Source of the DNA: Alkalicella caledoniensis
GTDB lineage: Bacteria; Bacillota; Proteinivoracia; Proteinivoracales; Proteinivoracaceae
Direction of reading: 5' to 3'
Length of the DNA: 64,000 nt
Assembly: GCF_014467015.1 (NCBI RefSeq)
Contig: NZ_CP058559.1
Location: 3,162,001 to 3,226,000 of the forward strand
Of this stretch, positions 1 through 6,604 are shown one piece after another. The notes under the pieces are model-generated. The model was not told where the DNA came from, searched no databases, and saw only the letters and a list, made by a program, of their open reading frames with translations. Each line of letters starts with the position of its first letter. The first letter of the stretch is position 1. Both the position numbers and the translations under genes were made by a program.

Positions 1-877
1 CATAGTCACCATCCACATACTCTTGGCCTATTTTGCTAACCCTGGACTGGGCCATTATAATAGAGGCTAGCTCAGTAAAGTTTCTATAGCTACCGGTGGC
101 ACCTGTTGTGACATCAATCTCACTCACTGACTGGGTGCTAACAAGTTGCTCTTCCAACTGGGCCACGAGAGCCAATGGGTCCACATCTGGATATGTATTT
201 TGCCAATTTTGGATATACTGTGGGTCATCTAGCTTTCCTTGATCCTCTTGATTATACTCATTATATTCCGCTGAAGTTATTTGACCATTTTCAATGGTTA
301 TATTTACTCTTGGTTCCCAACCCCTTTGGTCACGTCTTCTAACAGCAACATATTCTCCATCTCTAGGAGCTTCACTGTCATCTACTAAAAATACAGCGTT
401 CTCAAAAAGACTTTCGTAGAAATATATATCTAAAAGAGGTGCTATTTCTCTGCCAGATATATAGAATTCATCGTTTAATGTAATTATATTACTTGGGGTT
501 AGATCAGCGTTGTTTTTATAAATTTTAAGCTCTTCTTCACTTTCTTGGATGTCTTCATCTTGATCAGTACCTATCCAAATAGATTGTGTATTTGAGTCAT
601 AGCTTACTTCGATATTTAGAGCATTGGCTAATTCTAAAAGGGGCAAATGGATTGCACCTTTATCAAGTATTGGTGTATTTTCCATTTCAACACCTTCTGC
701 ATTTAACCAAACGTTACCTTCGAAGGGATCATATTCTTGCTGAGCTTCATCAGCCTGTTCTTGTTCATCGGGTTGTGGGGTTGGGTCTGGGGTAGTATCA
801 GGTGTTCTATTTAAGAAAAATACAGCTAGAGCTATGGCAGCTACTACTCCTATTATAATCCACAAAGTTTTCTTCAT
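1..877 (-). CDS. Exported FMN-binding domain protein with copper-amine-oxidase-like N-domain (3' end outside window)
   Basis: Reading from ATG at 877, a short basic N-terminus and one hydrophobic segment (residues 4-22) are followed by an acidic Pro/Gln-rich linker. A region of about 110 residues then resembles the copper amine oxidase N-terminal (stalk) domain seen in Firmicute surface proteins. From about residue 160 an FMN-binding domain follows, with DGEY, a GWEPRVN segment and the motif DVTTGATG at residues 255-262. In that family the second Thr of D-x-x-T-G-A-T is the site of covalent FMN attachment by ApbE. The protein is probably membrane-anchored outside the cell and involved in extracellular electron transfer. 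No lipobox Cys is visible, so anchoring by the N-terminal helix is likely. The ribosome-binding site AGGAGGAGAAA precedes the ATG. The C-terminus is cut by the window. Confidence 0.8.
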   Translation of the reverse strand, partial: MKKTLWIIIGVVAAIALAVFFLNRTPDTTPDPTPQPDEQEQADEAQQEYDPFEGNVWLNAEGVEMENTPILDKGAIHLPLLELANALNIEVSYDSNTQSIWIGTDQDEDIQESEEELKIYKNNADLTPSNIITLNDEFYISGREIAPLLDIYFYESLFENAVFLVDDSEAPRDGEYVAVRRRDQRGWEPRVNITIENGQITSAEYNEYNQEDQGKLDDPQYIQNWQNTYPDVDPLALVAQLEEQLVSTQSVSEIDVTTGATGSYRNFTELASIIMAQSRVSKIGQEYVDGDY

Positions 878-981
878 ATATTTCTCCTCCTTTTAAATAG
901 TGATACTACTATTTTGGGAGAAATAGCCAAATACTATGCAAAAAAATATCAAATAGGATTTTTTTTGCAATTACTTTCTGA

Positions 982-1599
982 TTAATCGTTGGCTCCTTTT
1001 TTACACACGGCTACCATTAAATAGTATTTTGTATCTGGGTTGGGTATCTCTATTCTCTGATCTATTTGGTGATACATTGTTATGTTCTTGAATGGCTTAA
1101 GTATTTCCCAAAACTCTTCCTCGGTGTACTGGTAGACATGAAATGGACAAGAACAAGGTTGATTTTTCCCCCTACCGAAGGGTGTAGATATAACAAGTGT
1201 ACCATCATCTTTTAAGAGATTATAAAGATTTTGAACAAATTTTTCGTCACCATGAAAATGTTCAATTGTCTCAAAACTTACTATGGTATCAAAAGTCCCA
1301 TATTTTTCTGGAAGTTCATCACTTAGGCAGTCATCAATGAAATATTTAGTATTAGGGTAGCTGTAGTGTTCTATAGCGTATTCTATTGATCTATGGTCAA
1401 TATCTACACCCACAAGCTCGTCTATATTTTCATTACCTTCCAATAGGTAGTCTGTTCCATAACCTACACCACATGCTATATCTAACACTCTGCCTTTGCA
1501 GAAAGCTTTTGCAAACTCATAACGAGCAATATGCTCAATTAGCATTCCGTTTTCAGGATTCATAACTTTAGGTACTACTCTTTCCCCTGTAAATTTCAT
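982..1599 (-). CDS. Class I SAM-dependent methyltransferase
   Basis: 205 residues. The glycine-rich SAM-binding motif I (VLDIACGVGYGTDYL, about residues 38-52) is followed by an acidic residue in the GVDID strand, then DTIVSFETIEH and LLKDDGTLVISTP, which are the usual post-I motifs of the Methyltransf_11/23 group. The substrate cannot be told. The family includes methylases of sugars, lipids, quinones and small molecules. AAAGGATGATTTA ahead of the ATG gives a good ribosome-binding site. It is transcribed in the same direction as the FMN-binding protein gene but 105 bases separate the two, so a shared operon is possible but not shown. Confidence 0.85.
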   Translation of the reverse strand: MKFTGERVVPKVMNPENGMLIEHIARYEFAKAFCKGRVLDIACGVGYGTDYLLEGNENIDELVGVDIDHRSIEYAIEHYSYPNTKYFIDDCLSDELPEKYGTFDTIVSFETIEHFHGDEKFVQNLYNLLKDDGTLVISTPFGRGKNQPCSCPFHVYQYTEEEFWEILKPFKNITMYHQIDQRIEIPNPDTKYYLMVAVCKKGAND

Positions 1600-1812
1600 T
1601 AAATCATCCTTTCTAAACCTATTTAAAAAATTCTAAGTAGTATTATATCAGAAATACAAGTTCACGTGGAATTTGATGGCTCAATTGGAAGTTTGTCAAT
1701 TGCTAGTGGAACAATATTAAAGAATCTATGAAATTAATAGCTAAATAAAAAAAGGATATAAGTTATAGCTATAGAATAAAAAAATATATATCACAGTTGT
1801 CGGAGGGATATT

Positions 1813-2412
1813 ATGTTTAAGATTGCTACCATAACTGGTGCTGGTATTTCCAAAGCTAGCGGGGTCCCAACCTTTGAAGAGAGGGGAGACCTAAGGGATA
1901 AATTAAGTAGGGAATTTTTTGAGAGTAGCCCCAGAGAGTTTTATGATATTCTACTAACCATGGAAGCAAAAATCAAGTTGGCAAAGCCCAATGATGCACA
2001 TCTTGCTTTGGCAGAGTTTGAGGTGCCAATAGTAACTATGAATATCGATGGATTACACCACAGGGCAGGAAGTAGTAACGTTGTGGAGATACATGGCAAT
2101 CTTGAGAGTGTTTATTGTCACTCATGTAATTTGGATTTTGATTTAAATATAATTAAAGAAAATATAAACTGTCCTGAATGTAGAAGAACACTTGAACCAA
2201 ATGTAGTGCTGTATGGAGATATGCTACCGAAATTTCATGAAGCCCTTGAGACAATAGGCTATACTGAAAGATTACTGGTTGTTGGTACATCATTTTATAC
2301 TTCCACAGTGTGTGAACTAGTAGACTGGGCAAAGTTTTCGAATATACCAGTGGATATAATAAATGACAACAGTGAGACTAAGGTTAGGGAGTATTTGAAG
2401 AAATATATGTAA
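1813..2412 (+). CDS. Sir2 family NAD-dependent protein deacylase (short form)
   Basis: 199 residues, shorter than the usual 230-250 of bacterial sirtuins. Visible motifs are GAGIS (residues 9-13) for NAD binding, [13 protein letters not shown] for the NAD/nicotinamide pocket, the catalytic His in EIHGN, and a four-Cys zinc module (CHSC then CPEC). VLYGDMLP replaces the more usual VxFGExLP. The reaction expected is NAD-dependent removal of acyl groups from lysine. The shortening falls in the region after GAGIS, where the usual arginine of the PTFR segment is absent (PTFEERGD). That may alter acyl preference or activity. GTCGGAGGGATATT precedes the ATG. Confidence 0.85.
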   Translation: MFKIATITGAGISKASGVPTFEERGDLRDKLSREFFESSPREFYDILLTMEAKIKLAKPNDAHLALAEFEVPIVTMNIDGLHHRAGSSNVVEIHGNLESVYCHSCNLDFDLNIIKENINCPECRRTLEPNVVLYGDMLPKFHEALETIGYTERLLVVGTSFYTSTVCELVDWAKFSNIPVDIINDNSETKVREYLKKYM

Positions 2413-2426
2413 AGGGAGGTAATAAA

Positions 2427-2645
2427 GTGAGACATGACTTAGTAATCGGTGGTATCTATAGACACTACAAAGGGATGGAGTATAAAGTTTTATATATAGC
2501 TAGGCACTCGGAAACTGAAGAGGAGCTGGTTATTTATCAATGCCTTTATGGGGATTATTCTATTTGGGCAAGACCGCTAAATATGTTTATGGAAGAAACA
2601 ATAGTAGACGGTAAACCAGTAAAAAGATTTGCTTTGGTTAAATAA
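2427..2645 (+). CDS. DUF1653 domain protein
   Basis: 72 residues starting at GTG, with AAAGGGAGGTAATAAA directly upstream. The sequence ([23 protein letters not shown], later [14 protein letters not shown]) matches the DUF1653 family, a small beta-barrel-like cytosolic domain of unknown biochemical role. It lies 14 bases after the Sir2 stop codon and is probably co-transcribed with it. Confidence 0.85.
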   Translation: MRHDLVIGGIYRHYKGMEYKVLYIARHSETEEELVIYQCLYGDYSIWARPLNMFMEETIVDGKPVKRFALVK

Positions 2646-2670
2646 GTATATATTCTTAAAAAATAAAAAA

Positions 2671-2694
2671 GTGAAGGCACAAGCCTTCACTTTT
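2671..2694. terminator. Bidirectional intrinsic terminator
   Basis: Stem GTGAAGGC / GCCTTCAC with a four-base ACAA loop, an A-run before it and TTTT after it. It lies between the convergent DUF1653 and nitroreductase genes and can serve both. The nitroreductase stop codon overlaps its edge. Confidence 0.85.
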
Positions 2695-3190
2695 ACCACT
2701 TATTATAGTGTACTTTTGCCTCATGGTAGCGATTTGCTGGTTCTTTCTTCTCTGCAGGGTGACCCACAGCGATAAGGTTTAGGGGAATGATACCTTCAGG
2801 CAAGTTAAGTAAATTTATAACCTGTTGTTCTAATTTTTCAATGGGGTGAATGCCTAACCATACAGCACCTAAACCCTTCGACTCAGCTGCTAATAAAATA
2901 TTCTGTGTAGCTGCTGAACAATCTTGTACCCACATTCCTCCATATTCCCCTGACAGATCTCCGCATACAGCTATGGCAAGGGGAGCTTCTAGTAACATCT
3001 TAGAGTAAGGGTGAAACTGTGGTACTTTTTCAAGAAGCTCTCTGTCGTCAATGACAACAAATTGCCAAGGTTGCTGATTCTTAGCAGATGGTGCAGCCAT
3101 GGCAGCTTTCATAAGATATGTAATATCCTCCTGAGATACAGGCTCATTTGTATACTTTCTGATACTTCTTCTAGTAAATATTTCGTTCAT
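2693..3190 (-). CDS. Nitroreductase family flavoprotein
   Basis: 165 residues. The N-terminal RRSIRKYTNEPV motif (FMN-phosphate binding arginines), MAAPSAKNQQPWQFVVI and the C-terminal GLGAVWLGIHP and IAVGHPAEKK are hallmarks of the FMN-dependent nitroreductase family. Members reduce nitro compounds, quinones or flavins using NAD(P)H. The physiological substrate is not evident. GGAGAGATTATT ahead of the ATG acts as the ribosome-binding site. The gene is divergent from the dehydrogenase at 3263. Confidence 0.9.
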   Translation of the reverse strand: MNEIFTRRSIRKYTNEPVSQEDITYLMKAAMAAPSAKNQQPWQFVVIDDRELLEKVPQFHPYSKMLLEAPLAIAVCGDLSGEYGGMWVQDCSAATQNILLAAESKGLGAVWLGIHPIEKLEQQVINLLNLPEGIIPLNLIAVGHPAEKKEPANRYHEAKVHYNKW

Positions 3191-3262
3191 AATAATCTCT
3201 CCTTCCGTTATGGGAATAATATAGTATAATTATAGTATAAACTAAAAAGGGAGGTAATACCA

Positions 3263-4210
3263 ATGGCAAATGTGTTAATTTATTTAGATTTGACTGAAGA
3301 AATTATAGAAAATGTAAAAAAACAGTTTTCCACTGATACAATTATTGTTACATACGAAAGGGAAGATATACCAAAGTATCTAAAGGACGCAGATGTTTTC
3401 GTGACGTTCCAATTTACTAAAGAAATGCTTGAAATGGCTTCAAACCTCAAATGGCTTCAAGTAATTAGTGCTGGAGTAGATTCACTTCCCCTTGAGGAGA
3501 TATTTAAAAGGGGTATTATCCTCACTAATGGTAGAGGTATACATAAAATTCACATGGCTGAATACGCAATGGGTGCAATGATATCTATGGCAAGAAATTT
3601 CCCAACTATGCTGAAAAACCAATTAGAAGGTAACTGGGATAGAAGGGTGGACCAAGGTGAAATCCACGGTGCCACTGTAGGGATATTGGGTATGGGAAGT
3701 ATAGGTGAACAAATAGCAAAGCTTTCAAAGGCTTTCGGTATGAATGTTTTAGGAGTTAAGAGAACACCTGCTGAAATGGATTATGTGGATGAAGTGTACT
3801 CCATGGATGATATGGGATTGCTTTTTAAAGAAAGTGACTACCTTATAAACCTTTTACCTACAACCAAAGAGACCCATGAAATTATAGGAAAAAAATATCT
3901 GCAAATGATGAAAAAAACAGCAGTGTTTATCAACATAGGTCGAGGCACTACTATGAATGAACCTGAACTTGTAGATGTGCTAAAAAACAAAAAAATTAGA
4001 GGATATTTCAGTGATGTATTCTACGAAGAACCACTACCAAAGGATAGCGAACTCTGGAAACTAGACAATGTGGTAATAACACCACATATCTGCGGAGTAT
4101 CACCCCATTACAATAAGAGAGCCATGGAAATAACAACCCACAACCTAAAAGTCTTCACAACAGGTGAAGGGGAGATGATTAACGTGGTTACAGAGGAAAA
4201 AGGATACTAA
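3263..4210 (+). CDS. D-2-hydroxyacid dehydrogenase
   Basis: 315 residues. The C-terminal Rossmann fold carries GATVGILGMGSIGEQIAKL (NAD binding). Catalytic residues expected in the family are visible as Arg in FINIGRG, Glu in YEEPLP and His in VITPHICG. The N-terminal part (LKWLQVISAGVDSLP) is the substrate-domain signature. It should reduce a 2-keto acid or oxidise a D-2-hydroxy acid with NAD(P)H. The exact substrate cannot be read. AAAAAGGGAGGTAATACCA precedes the ATG. Confidence 0.9.
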   Translation: MANVLIYLDLTEEIIENVKKQFSTDTIIVTYEREDIPKYLKDADVFVTFQFTKEMLEMASNLKWLQVISAGVDSLPLEEIFKRGIILTNGRGIHKIHMAEYAMGAMISMARNFPTMLKNQLEGNWDRRVDQGEIHGATVGILGMGSIGEQIAKLSKAFGMNVLGVKRTPAEMDYVDEVYSMDDMGLLFKESDYLINLLPTTKETHEIIGKKYLQMMKKTAVFINIGRGTTMNEPELVDVLKNKKIRGYFSDVFYEEPLPKDSELWKLDNVVITPHICGVSPHYNKRAMEITTHNLKVFTTGEGEMINVVTEEKGY

Positions 4211-4289
4211 GGTGTATTTAATTATCAAGCAGGAATCTCTCTGATTTTGGTGAATATGTTTATATATAAATTAGGGAGGTGGAGTGAAT

Positions 4290-5456
4290 ATGTACTCTTT
4301 TGATAAGATTGAAAGCCGCAGTAAAACTCATTCTATGAAGTGGGATGATCTTGAACAATGGTTCAACTGTAGTGATGTAATACCCATGTGGGTAGCGGAC
4401 ATGGATTTTAAAAGCCCTAATGAAGTAATTGAAGCAGTAAAGGCTAGGGTGGAGCATGGTATTTTTGGCTATGCCGGGGATATAAAACCCTATAATGAGG
4501 CTGTTATTAACTGGTTTAGCAATAAATATGGATGGAACATAAATGAAGAGTGGATTTGTATGACAGAGGGTATAGTTTCAGCCATCCATATGTTAATTCA
4601 AGGGTTGAGTGAAGAAGGGGATAAGGTATTAATACAAAGCCCTGTTTATCCACCCTTTTATAGGGCAATAAAAAATAACAATAGAGTGCTAGTTGAAAAT
4701 CAGCTTATATATAAAAATGGTCGCTATGAAATGGATTTTGATGAACTAGATAGGCAACTTGTAGGTGTTAAAATATTTATTTTGTGTAGTCCCCATAATC
4801 CAGTTGGTAGAGTTTGGAGCAAAGAGGAACTTTCAAGGGTTGTTGAACTGGCCAAAAAGCATAATACGCTAATCATATCAGATGAAATCCATGGAGACTT
4901 AGCTTTTAAAGACAAAGCTTTCACCCCCATGGGGGTTATGGAAGGATGCCAAGACCGCTTGATAGTATGTACAGCCCCTAGCAAATCTTTTAATATAGCG
5001 GGACTTCATGCATCAAATATTATAATAAGCAACCAAAGGTTGAGAGAAACATTTAGAGGTATATTGGAAAAAAATGGATCATCTACTAAACCAAATGTCT
5101 TAGGTGTGGTTGCTTTAATAGCAGCATATAACCATGGTGAAAAATGGCTAGAAGAAGTTATAAATTATATAGAAGGAAACTTCAGGTACTTAGATGAGTT
5201 TCTTAAAGAAAGGATTCCAAAATTAAAGCTTGTGGAAGCTGATGGAACCTATTTAGCTTGGGTAGATTGCTCTCAACTTGGCATTAGGAGTATCGAACTA
5301 TCTAACTTTTTTATAGAAAAGTGCAAAGTTGGAATGAATCCAGGATATAGCTTTGGAACCGGTGGTGAAAGGTTTATAAGATTAAATCTAGGGTGTTCTA
5401 GGGAACTCCTCAAAAGGGCATTGGAGCAGATTGAAGCTGGGGTAAAAGAATTATAA
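4290..5456 (+). CDS. MalY/PatB family PLP-dependent aminotransferase / C-S lyase
   Basis: About 388 residues. Fold-type I PLP enzyme: MWVADMDFKSP near the N-terminus is the MalY/PatB signature, CSPHNPVGRVW and ISDEIHGDL hold the PLP-contacting Asn and Asp, and APSKSFNIAG contains the Schiff-base Lys. RLNLGCSR near the end holds the carboxylate-binding Arg. The likely activity is cystathionine beta-lyase or cysteine desulfhydrase. GGGAGG at 4274-4279 sits 10 bases before ATG 4290 and only 4 before an alternative GTG at 4284, so the ATG was chosen. Confidence 0.88.
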   Translation: MYSFDKIESRSKTHSMKWDDLEQWFNCSDVIPMWVADMDFKSPNEVIEAVKARVEHGIFGYAGDIKPYNEAVINWFSNKYGWNINEEWICMTEGIVSAIHMLIQGLSEEGDKVLIQSPVYPPFYRAIKNNNRVLVENQLIYKNGRYEMDFDELDRQLVGVKIFILCSPHNPVGRVWSKEELSRVVELAKKHNTLIISDEIHGDLAFKDKAFTPMGVMEGCQDRLIVCTAPSKSFNIAGLHASNIIISNQRLRETFRGILEKNGSSTKPNVLGVVALIAAYNHGEKWLEEVINYIEGNFRYLDEFLKERIPKLKLVEADGTYLAWVDCSQLGIRSIELSNFFIEKCKVGMNPGYSFGTGGERFIRLNLGCSRELLKRALEQIEAGVKEL

Positions 5457-5479
5457 AAAATCAATAAAAGTCCTAGGTG

Positions 5480-5509
5480 TGGACATATTATAAAAATAGG
5501 TGGTATAAT
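5480..5509 (+). promoter_or_regulatory. Possible sigma-A promoter for the cyclophilin gene
   Basis: TGGACA and TATAAT separated by 18 bases, about 32 bases before the start codon. This is a plausible but not perfect -35/-10 pair. Confidence 0.45.
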
Positions 5510-5540
5510 TTAGTAATTATAAAAAGAAAGGGTGTATTAT

Positions 5541-6062
5541 GTGAGCAAAAATCCAGTAGTAACAATTGAGATGGAAAATGGAAACATAATCAAAGGGGAA
5601 CTTTATCCTCAAGTTGCGCCTAATACTGTAAAAAACTTTATAAGCCTTATTCAAAAGGGCTACTATGATGGACTTATCTTCCACAGGGTAATCCCAGGCT
5701 TTATGGTTCAAGGAGGATGCCCAGAAAAATCAGGTATGGGTGGCCCTGGCTACACAATTAAAGGTGAATTCACAAACAATGGTTTTGATAATGACCTAGA
5801 GCATGACCGCGGTGTACTATCAATGGCAAGAACCATGGACCCTGACTCTGCAGGCTCTCAATTCTTCATCATGGTTCAACGTTCTCCACACCTAGACAAC
5901 CAATACGCATCATTTGGTAAAGTAACAGAAGGTATGGAAGAAGTTGACAGAATCGTAAGCGTAAAAAGAAACATGCAAGACAAACCATTAGAAGATCAAA
6001 TGATGAAAAAAGTAACAGTTGATACCTTCGGTGAGGAATACGGCGAAGTAGAAAAAATGTAG
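5541..6062 (+). CDS. Cyclophilin-type peptidyl-prolyl cis-trans isomerase
   Basis: 173 residues from GTG 5541, chosen because GAAAGGG lies 8 bases upstream; a GTG at 5532 would overlap that site. Cyclophilin motifs are in order: VKNFISLIQKGYYDGLIFHRVIPGFMVQGG (catalytic Arg in FHRV), GVLSMAR, SAGSQFFIM and ASFGKVTEGMEEVD. There is no signal peptide, so it acts in the cytosol in protein folding. It stands alone and is followed at once by a long palindrome that can end its transcript. Confidence 0.93.
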   Translation: MSKNPVVTIEMENGNIIKGELYPQVAPNTVKNFISLIQKGYYDGLIFHRVIPGFMVQGGCPEKSGMGGPGYTIKGEFTNNGFDNDLEHDRGVLSMARTMDPDSAGSQFFIMVQRSPHLDNQYASFGKVTEGMEEVDRIVSVKRNMQDKPLEDQMMKKVTVDTFGEEYGEVEKM

Positions 6063-6068
6063 AAATAC

Positions 6069-6120
6069 TCGGGGTCAGGCTACAATTATCCAATAATGGA
6101 TAATTGTAGCCTGACCCCGA
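6069..6120. repeat. 52-nt near-perfect palindrome, copy 1 (terminator-like)
   Basis: Two 23-nt perfectly complementary arms around the loop AATAAT. The arms begin TCGGGGTCAGGCTACAATTA. A diverged copy lies at 20844-20897 with the same loop and compensating base changes in the stem. TTTTT follows at 6124, so it can end the cyclophilin transcript. Confidence 0.85.
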
Positions 6121-6166
6121 ATCTTTTTACTTAAATAAGTTAAAAATATTAGAGAGGTGATTATAA

Positions 6167-6274
6167 ATGATTAGCTATACTCTAATGTTTTTAAGCACTG
6201 TTGCAATATTGATTGGGTTTGGACTATTTACTTATTATCTTTTGAGGATTCTAAAAAAGAGAAAAAAACAATAG
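6167..6274 (+). CDS. 35-residue single-pass membrane protein
   Basis: ATG is preceded by GAGAGGTGATTATAA, a strong ribosome-binding site. One hydrophobic helix (about residues 6-28) is followed by a basic tail (LKKRKKQ), giving an N-out/C-in topology. I do not recognise the family. It lies between the cyclophilin palindrome and its own strong terminator, so it forms its own small unit at the edge of the metal island. Confidence 0.6.
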   Translation: MISYTLMFLSTVAILIGFGLFTYYLLRILKKRKKQ

Positions 6275-6283
6275 GAAAAGTTA

Positions 6284-6334
6284 TTTACTTAAGAACCTGT
6301 TCTTTTTAGAGCAGGTTCTTAAGTAAATCTTTTG
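6284..6334 (+). terminator. Strong intrinsic terminator
   Basis: Perfect 17-bp stem (ATTTACTTAAGAACCTG and its complement) around TTCTTTTTAGAG, followed by TCTTTT. It ends the 35-residue protein transcript and insulates the sigma-54 promoter just downstream. Confidence 0.8.
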
Positions 6335-6336
6335 GA

Positions 6337-6352
6337 TGGCACAAAAATTGCT
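6337..6352 (+). promoter_or_regulatory. Sigma-54 (-24/-12) promoter 1
   Basis: TGGCAC-AAAAA-TTGCT has the invariant GG (6338-6339) and GC (6350-6351) separated by exactly 10 bases and matches the sigma-54 consensus fully. It points toward copA (start 6605). A sigma-54-type activator gene lies at 11460 and three further matches are nearby. Confidence 0.75.
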
Positions 6353-6429
6353 TTGTTTAATAGATAGTCTACATATTTAACGAAAAATGGTATGGAAAGT
6401 AAAGCAGTCATTAAACTGCAAGAGAAAAG

Positions 6430-6465
6430 TGTAGCATATGCTACAGAGCTGTATCATATCAAACA
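6430..6465. promoter_or_regulatory. Tandem 16-bp dyad pair 1 (candidate activator site)
   Basis: The perfect palindrome TGTAGCATATGCTACA (6430-6445) is followed by a weaker copy at 6450-6465, start-to-start 20 bp. Related pairs occur at 9636/9657, 13204/13225 and 14070/14090. Here no gene ends just upstream and no T-run follows, which favours a protein-binding site over a terminator. Confidence 0.5.
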
Positions 6466-6501
6466 TTTTCAATAATTTATCCATGTAATGTAAAAAAACA
6501 C

Positions 6502-6534
6502 TTGACATTATACCCCTAGGGGGTATAATGTCAA
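6502..6534 (+). promoter_or_regulatory. copA sigma-A promoter with embedded CsoR-like operator
   Basis: TTGACA (6502-6507) and TATAAT (6524-6529) lie 16 bases apart. The whole segment is a 15-bp perfect inverted repeat (TTGACATTATACCCC and complement) around TAG. The core TACCCC-TAG-GGGTA is the pattern bound by the copper(I) repressor CsoR in Firmicutes, so repressor binding would cover both promoter boxes. No csoR gene lies in this window. Confidence 0.8.
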
Positions 6535-6604
6535 TAGAGGTGAATTTAAAAAAGCTAATCTCATAATAAAATAAGTTATCAACTAATATAAAGGGGGCTT
6601 AAAG

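Noticed and set aside
586-795. Plus-strand open frame opposite the FMN-binding protein
   Set aside because: Antisense shadow; the minus strand has a continuous frame with recognisable domains.
1630-1812. Coding-like stretch (…QVHVEFDGSIGSLSIASG…) in the gap before sir2
   Set aside because: Only about 28 codons, no start or ribosome site; treated as non-coding or an unidentifiable remnant.
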